This document shows positions 12,790-24,176 of a DNA stretch of 64,000 bases, in pieces. The position numbers were made by a program, and so were the translations under genes. This DNA is from Trifolium pratense. Lineage: Eukaryota > Streptophyta > Magnoliopsida > Fabales > Fabaceae. The stretch's first letter is position 1. Every line of letters begins with the position of its first letter. Location of the stretch: positions 43,670,856 through 43,734,855 of the forward strand of contig NC_060063.1 of NCBI RefSeq assembly GCF_020283565.1. The letters are read 5' to 3'. The notes beneath the pieces were generated by a model. It was not told the DNA's origin. It ran no database searches and worked only from the letters and a program-made list of their open reading frames with translations.

Positions 12790-13111
12790 GGGTGCGTTTG
12801 ATCTGCTAAAAAATAAGGGACTGGACAGGACAACAACTGCCGTACTATGTTTGATTTTAAAACTATTCCTGGTACTGGACAAACTGGGGGGCAAGAGACA
12901 GGACAAAACTTGAAATTCTTGTCCCCCACAGAACCACGGGACAACTTTTTGTCTTCAGCACAAGTTGTCTAAAATACCAAAATAACCTTTTGTCCACCAA
13001 ACATCGTACAACACAAAGTTTGTTCAATACCTTAAACGTTTGTCTTGTGTTGTTCTGTCTTGTACTGTACTGTTCTGTCAAATATTTATATTTTGCAGAT
13101 CAAACAGACCC
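12790..13111. mobile_element. 322-bp MITE with TAC flanks
   Basis: The ends GGGTGCGTTTGATCTGC and GCAGATCAAACAGACCC are near-perfect inverted repeats, bounded on both sides by TAC (12787-12789 and 13112-13114). The interior has GGACAGGAC, CTGGACAAAC and related motifs that recur inverted. A weaker copy of the same family lies at about 28490-28765. The 3-bp duplication suggests a PIF/Harbinger-type MITE, though TAC is not the usual TWA target. Confidence 0.75.
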
Positions 13112-13785
13112 TACAAGTTATACAACTTACAATTTAATTTATATAAAAGCAACTAAACTATATTTTCTCTTAGACTATACAAATAAGCTTATACTGTTAT
13201 ACAAGTGAATCTATGATAATTTTTAGAGGCATGATCCAAACACTTCAAGCTTTAAGGGAGATTTTTGAATAACAAGTTTATCATTGTTCACCATAGCAAA
13301 AAAATCTGCACTGCTATGAGAATGAGAGAGTGTTGTGACACAATTGGCAAATAGTATTGGAGTCATTTCATTTTTTGTCAGAGATTTAATTCTAGTCAAT
13401 GTGTATTTTTTTGGGGACCAATCGTCAATGTGTACGAAAAACATATCTTGAAAAATCTCAAAATTTGAAGAATTAAATTTTATAATTGCAAAAAATTATT
13501 ACTATTGCAATAGACTATGATTGGTAAAACAATATTATATGAAATGAAACACATCATCATATAAGAAACTTCTTAGGCAATATGAATTAATTAAAGATAT
13601 CCAAGAAAAATCGTATGAAGCACGGATAAATTCATGGCGTGAAACCACTTCACAATTCACAACTGTCAAAATTGATGGCAGTTAATGAATGAACTATTCT
13701 CCTAGCTAAGCTAAGCTAAGATCTATGCTCTCTTTGTCAAGTCAAAAAAAAATAGCTTTTAGCTTTTATTTTATGGTTTATAAGT

Positions 13786-14562
13786 TAAAAGACCTGTTTG
13801 GTAACAGTCTTTTCAGAAAGAGCTTATAGCTTATTTTTACTGACTTATAGCTTTTTTTTTTCCAGAAGTTATTTCAAGTAACTTCTGAGCTTATAACTTC
13901 TAGCTTTTCATTTTTTCTTCCTCTTTTACCCTTATTATTTTAACTAAAATCTACATTTACTCTTTATAATTTATTATCATTAGAATTTAAAATAAAATAA
14001 GTAAATACATGTTTTAACTTTTAACGTTGCTTCTTTTAAAATCACATGTATATAATATGTTTTAACGTTGCCTTATTATCTATTTTCAAATATGAAGGCT
14101 AAAACATATTATTTTTTTATCAATTCATAGGTACGCACCTTACTATAATATTTTTGAAACAACGTACCTTACTATAATTAACCATTATACTATATTGTGA
14201 ATATATTTTGTTGTTATTTTTTCATAAAGTATATCAACTGAAATGAAAATAATTTTTTTTAAAAAAATTCAGCATATAAAAAATAGTTTAATAATAATAT
14301 TTGAAAGATATATTTATTGAATTAATAAACTTAAAATATTGTAAAAAAAATAAAATAAAATATTGAATATTAAATTCTAAGTATCTTAAATAGTATTAAT
14401 TTAATAAAAAAAATTATTGAATTAAATATTACATTTATCAATCAGTTGAACCGCTAATTTTACCAAACATTTCAATCAGCTTATAAGCCATCGGCCATCG
14501 ACCATCAGCTACCAGTTAGCTTATTAACCATAAGTTATTTTTGCCGAACAAAGCCCTAATAA
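13786..14562. mobile_element. MITE of the AGCTTATAGCTTAT family
   Basis: The left end reads CTGTTTGGTAACAGTC followed by repeats of GAGCTTATAGCTTAT. The right end mirrors it with AGCTTATAAGCC, CAGTTAGCTTATTAACC and CCGAACAAAGCCC. Related copies occur at 54985-55160 and 57292-57844 in this window. The interior is very AT-rich and codes for nothing. Boundaries are approximate because the left end is degenerate. Confidence 0.65.
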
Positions 14563-15058
14563 AATCAGAAATTATCACTTTGCATGTTGACGTTGTACTT
14601 ATATACATGCTTTGCTCTCTCTATTTTGGAAGTGAGATTCTATTCACACACAAAAAGTGAGATTCTCTTTAGTCCTCTACTTTTTTTTTATATTTATTTT
14701 GTACAAATTTTTTTTAATTAGTACTATCCGTCTGATAATGGGTGATATAGTTAGCTGTTTCACACATGTTATGACTATATAAAAAGACAGATATATTTTT
14801 AAAGAGGCGTGTTATATAAACACAAAAAAGTTGGACAAAAATACAACATCATCTTTTCTCCACTCATAACACGTATATTGAGGCGTACAACAAATATTAA
14901 AAAAAAAGCAAAAAAGTGTAATTTTGATGTATTTTTGTTAAAAAATTGTGTTTAAACATTTTCCATTTTTAAAAGATTAAAAAAAAATATAAAAATTAAT
15001 ATATCAATCGGACATTTGTGTTATTGTGTTTAGTCATTGTGCTTTGTAGTTGTAGCAT
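14563..15058. other. Putative promoter region of the PPR gene
   Basis: AT-rich. Two TATA-like motifs are visible at about 14776 and 14812, but neither has the right spacing to the pyrimidine-rich leader that begins near 15070, so no core promoter is assigned. Confidence 0.35.
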
Positions 15059-16955
15059 ATGCATGATGCATCCATAATCCTCCGCCGTCGAAGAAGTCCT
15101 CCGCCGTTCCTAATCTCTTCAATCTCTCCTAATCATCCGCCGTTCCTAACTCTCCTTCAATCTCTCGTTTCCGTCGAAGAAGCTCGCAACTCTCTTCAAT
15201 CTCTTGTCACGCATCTCTCCCCTCCGTTGCCGTCGAAGAACCTCAAAATTACTCGGTTGTTTACCATCGTTTTCACGATTCCAAGTAAGTAACTTCATCT
15301 CTTCACAAATTTCTGCACTTCATGTTCTTTATAGTTTGTTTTTCTTAATCTCTTGTTCTTTTAATTTTGAGTTTATGCATGGTTGGATTCACTAGCCAAA
15401 AGGGATTTTTTAAGACCTAAAATTGATTTTTGAGATGTTTTAGGGATTCACTAGCCAAAAGGGATTCTTTAAGACCTAAAATTGTGAAGTAGCTTGCTTC
15501 ACTGTAACCATGTTTTTCAATTAGTGATAAAAAAAAATAGTGATATATTCCTATTAGTGATATATGAAGGAGTGGTTCTACTAAACACTGCAACCCTTAT
15601 TTTGGAAATAAATCATAAAGTCAGGGGTATTTTGGACTTTTCTGCACATCATAAAGTAACCCTCACATCACATTAGCTAATTACTTTTATGCTTTATTTT
15701 AATGGGATGTGATTTTGAGTACTTCTAGAACTTCATGGAATGTTATTAGTCTTTATTTATAACCTATTTTGATGGTAAATGACAATATTTAGTATAATTA
15801 TTAAGTACGAAAGTCCTTTTAATTTTGTGTATTTTTCTATTTTTTAGTATTTATGTATGTTGGAATTTATGTTTAATTTGTACATGGCCGCTATACCTCT
15901 ATAGCGCTACCCGCTATATCGCTATAGCATTTTTGAGGGTCGGCGCTACGCGCCGCTATCTGATATTAACAACATAGGTAATTGGTATCAGTGTTGTTAA
16001 GTAGTATGCAGTAGTAGCTATAGTGGCGTTGTACCACTATAACGTAGCGGAGTTTGGACAAATCGCTAACATGGTGTCAAATAGTGGCACTATAGCACTA
16101 TTGTGTAGCGGAATTTTAGCAATATGCTATTTTACGCTATCTGTGATTGACTGGCATCGACATTTCATATTAAAGTTGTGTTCGGTGTCCAATACATGAT
16201 AGATTTGGACACCAACACGGGACCGACAAATGTAATTACATTCAATGTTTCCTTCTTTTTTGAATTATTATCTGTATCAGTGTTGTGTCGGTGCTTCATA
16301 GGCTATTTTCCTCTCATTGTAAGTAGAAGCCTATTTTACATATTCGACTGATTCCATCTGTTATGCAATTGGATAGTGATGGAGTATTTTTATTTGAGTA
16401 TGTATGTACATTCTCTTGCTTATACACCACAATACTTTCTCTAATTAGTCATTTTATTTTCTTCGTTAATGAGTGTATATGAGGAAATATTTTCATTTAA
16501 TTGTTACTCAAAGGTTTAATATTAAAATTATTATTTCACCTTACAACAATAAGTAATTTATAGAAGACAAAAATCAAATGATGTAGCTTTTCACATGGGC
16601 CAACCAGCCTGTTATACTGGTTAGTATATGCATGCATCATTATATGAAGAAAGCAATTGGCAGAGTAGAAACCGTAGAATTGAAATTCATAATGTTCTTC
16701 TATTTTTTTTCTGTCTTCTTTTACCAATTTTCAGTCGTAATGGGTGTGAACTAGTCCTTTTATGGTACAATCTGAAAATCTTGCTGTAGCATTTTTACTT
16801 TTTATGTGATTATCAAAATGGGATTTTTGTTTTAGTCGGCTCTTCCTTTATGTGTTCGTCGAATTTTGCTGAAACCTGATACTTTCATTGACAAAGTGCA
16901 CTGACTTTTTTTTCTTTTTCCAATTTGTCTTTCCTCAGATTATGCTAAGTCACTA
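15059..16955 (+). other. PPR gene 5' leader exon and 1.65-kb leader intron
   Basis: A CT-rich segment rich in CCGCCG and TCAATCTCT (15059-15284) looks like a plant 5' leader. It ends at a strong donor GTAAGT (15285), and the acceptor CTTTCCTCAG ends at 16938, 17 nt before the main ATG. The first exon holds an ATG at 15059 whose frame, after splicing, runs without a stop into the main ORF. It is therefore either leader or an in-frame N-terminal extension of about 80 residues. Confidence 0.55.
15880..16150. repeat. TAGCGCTATAGCG-type repeat in the PPR leader intron
   Basis: A patch with higher GC than its surroundings carries many variants of CGCTATAGC and TAGCGG (for example TATAGCGCTACC and GTAGCGGAATTTTAGC). 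This looks like a degenerate short repeat common in legume introns. It has no clear terminal repeats, so the class is left open. Confidence 0.5.
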
Positions 16956-18995
16956 ATGTTGTCTTTAAAGAAATCCTCAATAGCTACTGTTAGTTCTCTT
17001 TTGAGGTTGTGCAATGGATGTTGTTCGCACAATGTTGCGAATTGTATCAAAGGCCGCAATACGTTAAGGGCTATGTCCACTGCTGCTGAAAGGTGGGATT
17101 ATCAATTTTCTGGTGATTACCATTCAGATGGTTCTTTAGGTTACAAGCAAAATCAAGCTGGCTTTTATCAGCAAAATGCAAGTGGATCTTTTCGTAATAA
17201 TCATCCTAGTTCAGACCAAGTTTCTTATGGAGCTGGTCAAACAGCGGGTGGAGGAAATGTAAATATCAGCCAGAATGTATTTCAAAATAATTTGGCGGAG
17301 CATAATGGAAATGTCAGAGGGGGGGAATTTGGTCAAAGAAACTCCCAAACGCAACATAAAGTTGGGTTAAGTGTTGATAATTTAAGGGGCTTTGGGATGC
17401 ATCCTAATGGGTCTCTTGAGGGACATAATTGGACACTAGAATCTGGAGAAAAGATGAAGTTTCCCAATTCATATAGTTCACCTAGGCCTTTAGAATATCG
17501 GGGAAATCACAAAGAGAACCTTAATCAAAACATCGGTCATTTTCAGAAGGCACCAAATATGAATACTCAAAACATCGGTCGTTTTCAGCAGGCACCAAAT
17601 TTGAATACTCAAAACATCGGTCGTTTTCAGCAGGCACCAAATTTGAATACTCAAAACTCTGCTTATGGACAATCTCAACATAATCTAAATGGCCGATATC
17701 CACCAAATTTGAATACTGCACAGAAATCAACGGTTGGACCTCCTCTATTCAGTAATGCAAAACCAGATGGTGAGTCCGTTGATGCATCTAATGATAGTCC
17801 ATATAGAGGTACACTTGAGGAGCTGGATGGTTTTTGCGTGGAAGGTAAAGTGAAGGAAGCAGTTGAAGTTTTGCAAGTGTTGGAAAAGCTTCATATTCAT
17901 GTGGATTTGAATCGTTGTTTACAATTAATGCACCAATGTGGGAAGGCTAAGTCTCTTAAAGAGGCAAAAGTTGTACACAAACATGCTTTGCAGCATTTGT
18001 CACCTCTCAAAGTCAGCACATGCAATAGAATATTGGAGATGTATTTTGAATGTGGGTCTGTAGATGATGCGGTCAATGTGTTCAAGAACATGCCTGAGTA
18101 TGATTTGACTACGTGGTATACTATGATAACACAACTTGCTAAGAATGGGTTTGCAGAAGATTCAATTGATATATTTACTCAATTCAAAGAATCGGGACTG
18201 AAACCCGATGGCCAAATGTTTATTGGGGTTTTTACTGCATGCAGCATGTTGGGAGATACTGATGAGGGAATGCTGCACTTTGAATCCATGACCAGGGACT
18301 ATGGCATTGTACCAACTATGGCGCATTATGTCAGTCTAGTTGACATGATTGGCAGTATTGGGCATCTTGATGAAGCCTTTGAATTCATTGAAAAGATACC
18401 ATTGGAACCAAGTGTAGAGGTATGGGAGACTTTGATGAATAGTTCCAGAGTTCATGGAAACACCGAGTTGGGGGATCGTTGTGCTGAACTAGTTGAAAAG
18501 TTGGATCCTTCTCGTTTGAATGAGAAATCAAAAGCTGGCCTCTTACTTGGAGAAACTTCAGACTTAATAAAAAACAAGGAGCCGAACAAAAGCAAGAATC
18601 TTCTAGAAGTTCGTAGTCGAATCCATGAATATCGAGCAGGAGATACTTCCCATCCAGAAAATGACAAAATATATGCTTTGCTTAGAGGTTTGAGGGTCCA
18701 AATGAAAGAAGCTGGTTATATTCCAGAGACGAGATTTGTATTGCATGATATAGACCAAGAGGGCAAAGAAGATGCTCTCCTTGCCCACAGTGAGAGACTT
18801 GCTGTTGCTTATGGTCTCCTTAACAGTCCTGCTCGTTCTTCTATTAGAATAATTAAGAATCTCCGTGTTTGTGGTGATTGTCATACTGCACTGAAGATAA
18901 TTTCTGACCTTGTGGGTAGAGAACTCATCATCCGTGATGCTAAAAGGTTCCACCATTTTAAAAACGGGCTTTGCTCTTGCAGGGATTATTGGTGA
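16956..18995 (+). CDS. DYW-class PPR RNA-editing factor, MEF8/MEF8S-like
   Basis: Single coding exon, 679 aa. Predicted role: organellar C-to-U RNA editing, probably in mitochondria. The N-terminus (MLSLKKSSIATVSSLLRL) is basic and hydroxylated like a mitochondrial presequence. Residues about 45-280 form an Asn/Gln/Gly-rich low-complexity region that holds three 14-residue units around NIGRFQQAPNLNTQ. A short PPR tract occupies about 285-510. The C-terminal DYW deaminase domain has HSE (611-613), CGDCH (639-643) and ends RDYW (676-679), so the zinc and catalytic residues are kept. The short PPR array and low-complexity N-terminal half resemble Arabidopsis MEF8 (At2g25580) and MEF8S (At4g32450), as recalled. 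Which of the two is orthologous is unknown. Confidence 0.93.
   Translation: MLSLKKSSIATVSSLLRLCNGCCSHNVANCIKGRNTLRAMSTAAERWDYQFSGDYHSDGSLGYKQNQAGFYQQNASGSFRNNHPSSDQVSYGAGQTAGGGNVNISQNVFQNNLAEHNGNVRGGEFGQRNSQTQHKVGLSVDNLRGFGMHPNGSLEGHNWTLESGEKMKFPNSYSSPRPLEYRGNHKENLNQNIGHFQKAPNMNTQNIGRFQQAPNLNTQNIGRFQQAPNLNTQNSAYGQSQHNLNGRYPPNLNTAQKSTVGPPLFSNAKPDGESVDASNDSPYRGTLEELDGFCVEGKVKEAVEVLQVLEKLHIHVDLNRCLQLMHQCGKAKSLKEAKVVHKHALQHLSPLKVSTCNRILEMYFECGSVDDAVNVFKNMPEYDLTTWYTMITQLAKNGFAEDSIDIFTQFKESGLKPDGQMFIGVFTACSMLGDTDEGMLHFESMTRDYGIVPTMAHYVSLVDMIGSIGHLDEAFEFIEKIPLEPSVEVWETLMNSSRVHGNTELGDRCAELVEKLDPSRLNEKSKAGLLLGETSDLIKNKEPNKSKNLLEVRSRIHEYRAGDTSHPENDKIYALLRGLRVQMKEAGYIPETRFVLHDIDQEGKEDALLAHSERLAVAYGLLNSPARSSIRIIKNLRVCGDCHTALKIISDLVGRELIIRDAKRFHHFKNGLCSCRDYW
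17524..17661 (+). repeat. 42-bp coding minisatellite in the PPR gene
   Basis: Three 42-bp units encode NIGHFQKAPNMNTQ, then NIGRFQQAPNLNTQ twice. The last two units are identical at the DNA level, implying recent duplication. Another partial unit (PPNLNTA) appears about 60 bp downstream. The unit is a multiple of three, so copy changes keep the frame. Confidence 0.9.
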
Positions 18996-19767
18996 ACATT
19001 AACCTTAGGTACTTTCCACTTTTGATATCTAAATATATATATTCTAACTGAAGTGATCTTGATTTTCCACTTCACTAAAATATTTGAAGAAAAATGAATT
19101 GTTTTGAAATTTGTATATTAAAGTTAAGCTTCCTGTAGACTTTAGTTTAAATTCTTAAGTCAATGCAAAAAATAAGATACATGTTTTCGGTTTTAGTAAC
19201 ATGCTTTTAGGAGCAAAGCAAATTTACTTGACCATCTATTTCTTATGATTACGAAACTCGATGTTTTGATTAAAAACAAAGGATTGCATGACAGTTCAAT
19301 CTCATATTAATGGCTAATATAGCCTTAATGTTTCTTTATAGGATTGACTGTAATGGGATATTGATTTTCACTTTCATGAGTTACAATTATAGATTTGGGA
19401 TTATAATAGAAATGAATATGTTCAGTTAGTGTTTTAGATAAATGAGGAGGGAAGACAAAGAAAATAATGTCTTTTATAATATGATTATAGTTTGATATTA
19501 TAATGATTATGGTAAGATACATTTTTCTCTACCTTTATAATATGAGGAGGGAAGACAAAGAAAATAATATGAGGAGGGAAGACAAAGAAAATAATGTCTT
19601 TTATATTAATATTATAATGTCTTTTATTTAAAAACAATTTTCTTTTTTTTTTTTAATTAAAAAATATAAATAACTACCTTTTTATGAGAGGAACAGGAAA
19701 ACTGCATCTAAAGAAATGCATATAAGTTTTGTCCAAAATATAAATAAATCTGGTGGTATTCAATTAA
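18996..19767. other. PPR 3' UTR and spacer with a short tandem repeat
   Basis: Non-coding. A unit of about 28 bp built on GAGGAGGGAAGACAAAGAAA occurs at about 19443, 19542 and 19571, the last two in tandem. The segment 19620-19745 resembles the inside of the MITE at 57590-57710, so it is probably a MITE fragment. Confidence 0.6.
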
Positions 19768-20859
19768 GGAGGGTGTATTGGATTGAGATTTCATGGGATT
19801 TTAAAAGACTTTTTTATGACAAAAAAATCTTGAGGTATTCAATCAAGACTTTTACAAAAGTTAAATAAATCTTGTGGTATTCAATTAAGACAAACATGAT
19901 TTTTTTTTTCAGGGCAATAAAATCCGTTGGTATTCAATTGAGATTTGATACTACTTTTGAAATGTCTACTGATATTCAAAAGTCTACCGATTTTAATGGA
20001 TTCTTCTATGGAATGGATTTTGAGAGACTTTTTAGTTGAAAATACACTTGATAGACTTTTTCAACAATCTCACCAAAAGCCTTGAGACTTTTTTGAAATC
20101 TCCAAGACTTTTTATTTTCATCATCACTGTATCAAATTTTTTTTTCTTTATTTTTTCATAGTTCATCATCACTGCACTCCTTCTTCTTTTCTTTGTTCAC
20201 TTGTTCAAGAATCTCACCAAAAGACTTGAGACTTTTTCAAACTCTCCAAAATTTTTTACTTTTATCATCATTATATCAGTTCTTCTTCTTCTTCTTCTTC
20301 TTCTTCTTCTTCTTCTTCTTCTTCTTCTTCTTCTTCTTCTTCTTCTTCTTCTATCAAATATGTTTTTTTTGCAAAAAAATATTTTAACAAATTCTACATC
20401 TTTTTTACAAACTTTTGATTCAATACAACTTTTTACGGCAAATTTTTTTCGTTACCTTCATCTGCTTCTTTTCCCATCAATGGTGATAATGGTTTTTATT
20501 TGTGATTAGAAACATATACGTGAAAAAAATGTAAGGCTTTTTTTTTGTTTAAAAATTTGGATTCCCCAAAAAATATAATTTCTTTTATTAAAATTTATTG
20601 ATTCTTTTAAAATTTGCCTAATATACAAAAGTTTCTTAATATATAAAGTATTATGAAATCTTGATTGTAAAAAGTTTTTTGAAAAAAATCTCTCAAAATC
20701 CATTCAAATCATGTGTTAAAAATCTTGATTGTAAAAAAGTCTCTGTAAAAAAGTCTTTAAAATCTCACAAAATCAATATAGTCCAACAAAATCTCATAAA
20801 ATCATCAAGACTTTTTTTGCCAAAATTGTCTCATGAAATCCCAATCCAATACACCCCCC
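19768..20859. mobile_element. 1.09-kb Harbinger-type MITE with TAA target duplication
   Basis: The left end GGAGGGTGTATTGGATTGAG and right end CCAATCCAATACACCCCCC are inverted, with TAA on both sides (19765-19767 and 20860-20862). The interior repeats AATCTTGATTGTAAAAAAGT and AAGACTTTTT and contains a 73-bp CTT microsatellite. No transposase frame is present. The leucine- and phenylalanine-run ORFs here are products of the microsatellite. Confidence 0.8.
20280..20352. repeat. (TTC)n microsatellite
   Basis: About 24 TTC units inside the MITE at 19768-20859. Confidence 0.97.
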
Positions 20860-20869
20860 TAAGACAATC

Positions 20870-22045
20870 ATATTTTTTTAGGGCAATTAAATATATTGGT
20901 ATTCAATTGAGATTTCCCATTACTTTTAAAATGTCTTTTGATATCCAAAAGTCCGTCCCTCAAGACTTTTCATACTTTTCTCTAGACTTTTTCTTCCCTT
21001 GGCGACACAGGAATATGATGAATATGTTAATTTTCTTACAACTTCTACTTCTACTGTTCGATCATACACAAATTATATACCAGTTTTCAAACGATTTACA
21101 TATGTCTTTTCTTTTTCTTTCTTTAAAATGGAAATCTATATGCCTGTGCCAAAATTAACCTATCAAACGAGTATATCCAACCTATATACGATTCATGGAT
21201 CTGTAGCTTCTTCTTTCTTTAAGATTCAATTTTGGCTTAATTAGTCTTTTGGTCCCTTAAAGATATTTTAGGTTTCACAATGGTCCCTTAAAGAAAAAAA
21301 ATCCGGATTGGTCCCTTAAAGACACATCAGTTTCTCAATTGGTTCTTTCTGTCAATTTTTTACAAAAAACGTTAGTTTTAATTGACTGGATTGTGGATGT
21401 CATTAAGTGTAAGTGGTCTACAAAAAACCTTATTAATTTTTAAAATTTTGACCAATATGGCAAACATATATGTCTTTAAGGGACCAATCCGAGCATTTTT
21501 TTCTTTAAGGGACCAATCTGAGCATTTTTTTCTTTAAGGGACCATTGTGAAACCTAAAATGTTTTTAAGGGACCAATAAACTAATTAAACCTTCAATTTT
21601 TTATTTGTTTTTTTTTTACGATTTATCATTTTTTTACGATTCACAACTCCTTCTTTCTTCATGATTCAACCTATATACCTGTTTTTTTTTTCTTCTTCAC
21701 ATTCATTTGCTTATGTTTTCCATCAATGGTGGTGGTGGTAACCTTTCCATTTTATTGGTGATTAGGAACATATACGTAAAAAAAAAAAATAGAACATAGA
21801 CTTTTTCTATCATAAGGTTTTTTTTGTTGTTCGATTCCCAAAAAAAATATAATTTCTTTTATTAAAATTTATTGATTCTTTTAAAATTTTCCTAATATAC
21901 AAAAGTTTCCAAATATATAAAGTATTATGAAATCTTGATTGTAAAAAGTCTTTTGAAAAAAATCTCTCAAAATTCATTCAAATTATGTGTTAAAAATCTT
22001 GATTATAAAAAAAGTCTTGTAAAAAAGTCTCAAAATCTCTCATAC
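20870..22045. mobile_element. Second, broken copy of the 1.1-kb MITE
   Basis: The segment repeats the order of motifs of the MITE just upstream. AATTAAATATATTGGTATTC at its left matches about 19860-19935, and 21710-22040 closely matches 20460-20765, including GATTAGAAACATATACGT, AATATACAAAAGTTT and GTATTATGAAATCTTG. It lacks a clean terminal repeat and is interrupted by the MULE-type MITE at 21234-21591. Confidence 0.65.
21234..21591. mobile_element. 358-bp Mutator-type MITE with 9-bp target duplication
   Basis: The element starts GGCTTAATTAGTCTTTTGG and ends CCAATAAACTAATTAAACC, an imperfect inverted repeat. It is flanked by the identical 9-mer TTCAATTTT at 21225-21233 and 21592-21600. The interior holds several copies of TTTAAGGGACCAAT in both orientations. 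A 9-bp duplication is the mark of Mutator-like elements. Confidence 0.88.
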
Positions 22046-22439
22046 TCAATTCAGTGTTTGGTGAGACAATAGAGAATATGATAATTCTATATTTTGGCTC
22101 ATACTTCTTAGCATTCTCAACAAAACCATAGATCAAACCAAAACTTTATTTGTAGAGAAATAGAGGAAACTACTACAAACCCATAAGACGTCCACAACAA
22201 AATCAGCCATGCTCTTTCTCACCAAATCAATCACAAAACATTCCCAAACTTTTGGGAACTCGACAACAAAAGCAACAAACAAATCAAGGATGGTTGAACC
22301 ACACTCTTTGTTAACTATAGAGATATACAATAGTAAAAGAGAAAACGGTTAGGCTTCCATCTTCCAATAATATCATTGCATGACATTTATTAGAAAATAG
22401 GAGTTACATAGAAAATATATAGCAAACCTAAAATGACTA
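22046..22439. other. Spacer, nothing recognised
   Basis: AT-rich non-coding DNA between MITE remnants. No family features were found in the short frames present. Confidence 0.4.
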
Positions 22440-22610
22440 AACCACTATACCTTAGAAACATCAGATATGAGATACACTGAACATGAGTTTATAAGTAGAA
22501 ATAATTTTCACCGTATAAGTCAATTTTATAAGGTTGAGTTAAATCAAACATTCAATTCTAAGATAATATCAAAGTCTTTTCGAGATCCATTGAACCTGAA
22601 CATAAATTTA
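22440..22610 (+). mobile_element. Degenerate LTR relic with primer-binding-site remnant
   Basis: The text around 22500-22585 (TTTTATAAGGTTGAGTTAAA, then CATTCAATTCTAAGA and TAATATCAAAGTC) resembles the end of a common legume LTR followed by a decayed initiator-tRNA-Met primer site. Only a single LTR end can be seen. Confidence 0.4.
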
Positions 22611-23404
22611 TAAGGTCATAAAGCCATTCTTCGTTGACATCTCAATCTCCTCATTGATATCTCTATTCCTCATTGAAAAAAGAAAGTCCAAAAAGGTTTA
22701 ACCGTAGAAAATAACTCTAAAAATGTTTAAAATCATTCAACTTTTGGTTGCAATCCAATGGACAATATATTGTCATTAATTTTTGTCCTTGAAAAATCTC
22801 GCAACACAAGACACAGCAACATAATCTATGCAGTTTCTCTGAAGTCGCAAGTGGAAGATTACATACAATCTTATTAAAATTGGATGATTTAGATTTAAAT
22901 CTTACAATTTTATATAAAAATTGAAATTTATCTTAAACAAATTGCAGCTGATTGCATGCGCATGTCGTGACTGTACGTAGCTTATCCTTATTTCAAAAAT
23001 ACGAATTCCTTAACTTTAGAAAACTATATGCATTGCTATTTTTTTTTTCTTTCCAATAATTGCATTAATTAGTTGATCTTACCCGTTAATTTGTATTCAT
23101 TATTTAATTGATTTTGGTCATATGAATTAATATTAGTCAACTCACATCACATGTGGATTAAATCATTTTAGAAATATATTTATGGTCGGTTAACAATAAG
23201 ATGAAATCATCAACAATAAATTTGTTCAAGTGGTAAGGATTTTAGTCCCTTTAAATATGTGGTCAGAAGTTTGATTTCTGCCTTAATATGTATGGAGAAA
23301 ATTCGATTGAGAGGGAAGGAGAACTTACCTTGTGTGCCCCACAAATTCTCCGACCGGGATTAGTCATTGCAAATGCCGGTGAAAACTTCGTAATATCATG
23401 GTAA
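22611..23404. other. Spacer, no gene
   Basis: AT-rich. A weak tRNA-like pair of motifs (CAAGTGGTAAGG and GTCAGAAGTTTGATTT, about 23228-23280) suggests a decayed SINE. Nothing else is seen. Confidence 0.35.
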
Positions 23405-23700
23405 TCTATAACAATATATAAAGGGGATAAGGGAGTTTGAGCTGAAATTTTTTTGGTCAATTTTGCCCTTAACATCCTTTATGGTTTTTTAATTATTCCA
23501 TAATTGCCCTTAACTTCCTCTTTTTTTTTTATGGTTTTTTCATCTATATTTATTCTATACTATAATATATAAAAAGAATACATAAATTTTGGGGTAGAAT
23601 TTTCATAATACCAACATTACCCTTGCTTTTTTTTAGTAGCAACAAAAATCTTTTATTTTAAAGATAATATCAATAAATAGAATCTGACTCATCTAAAACA
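23405..23700 (+). mobile_element. Helitron-like 5' end fragments
   Basis: Two segments begin like plant non-autonomous Helitrons: TCTATAACAATATATAAAGG (about 23404) and TCTATACTATAATATATAAA (about 23554). The second continues with ATTTTCATAATACCAACA, which it shares with the better-bounded element at 42028-42275. No hairpin plus CTAG end was found here, so the copy is incomplete. Confidence 0.45.
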
Positions 23701-24084
23701 AGTAATTTATTTTAAAGCATTAGTGAGAATCTTAGTCTTTGATTAACAAATTAAAGGTAGATGTTATATGTACTCCATTCTCCATATCATGCGCAATTTA
23801 TGGGTTGTTAAAATAATAACAATTAAAAACCCAAGTTCAATTTTTAGTTAGAACAATTATTGGTCAGATTTCATAACCTCGTGACTGAAACCTGGATTAT
23901 CAGGGGCCACTTCCTCTGAGAACCGGAAGGTTAATAACCAAAAATAATAATAACCATTGATTTCTCCGCTTTACAATCACTTTAGACGATCTATATTCCG
24001 TCTCTTGTAAATATTAACTCAGTTGATAAGAATATTATACGTAATATGTAGAGCTCATTTGGTTTTAAAAATGTAAAACTCGTC

Positions 24085-24168
24085 CTGTAAGCTTACCTCA
24101 GTTGGTAGTAATATCGCATTATATGTGCAGAGTTAGGGCTCGAACCCCGGACACTCCACTTATTCACC
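24085..24168 (+). mobile_element. tRNA-derived SINE head
   Basis: CTTACCTCAGTTGGTAG and GGGCTCGAACCCCGGAC match a slightly decayed pair of A and B boxes of a pol III promoter. A shorter copy of the first part (TTAACTCAGTTGATAAG) lies at about 24008. Cloverleaf pairing is not supported, so it is not a tRNA gene. Confidence 0.55.
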
Positions 24169-24176
24169 TTTATGGT

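Noticed and set aside
17490..17730. Minus-strand ORFs of 63 and 69 aa with repeated units
   Set aside because: They are the antisense of the PPR coding minisatellite.
20193..20509. ORFs of 64 and 102 aa with long Phe or Leu runs
   Set aside because: They are translations of the (TTC)n microsatellite inside a MITE.
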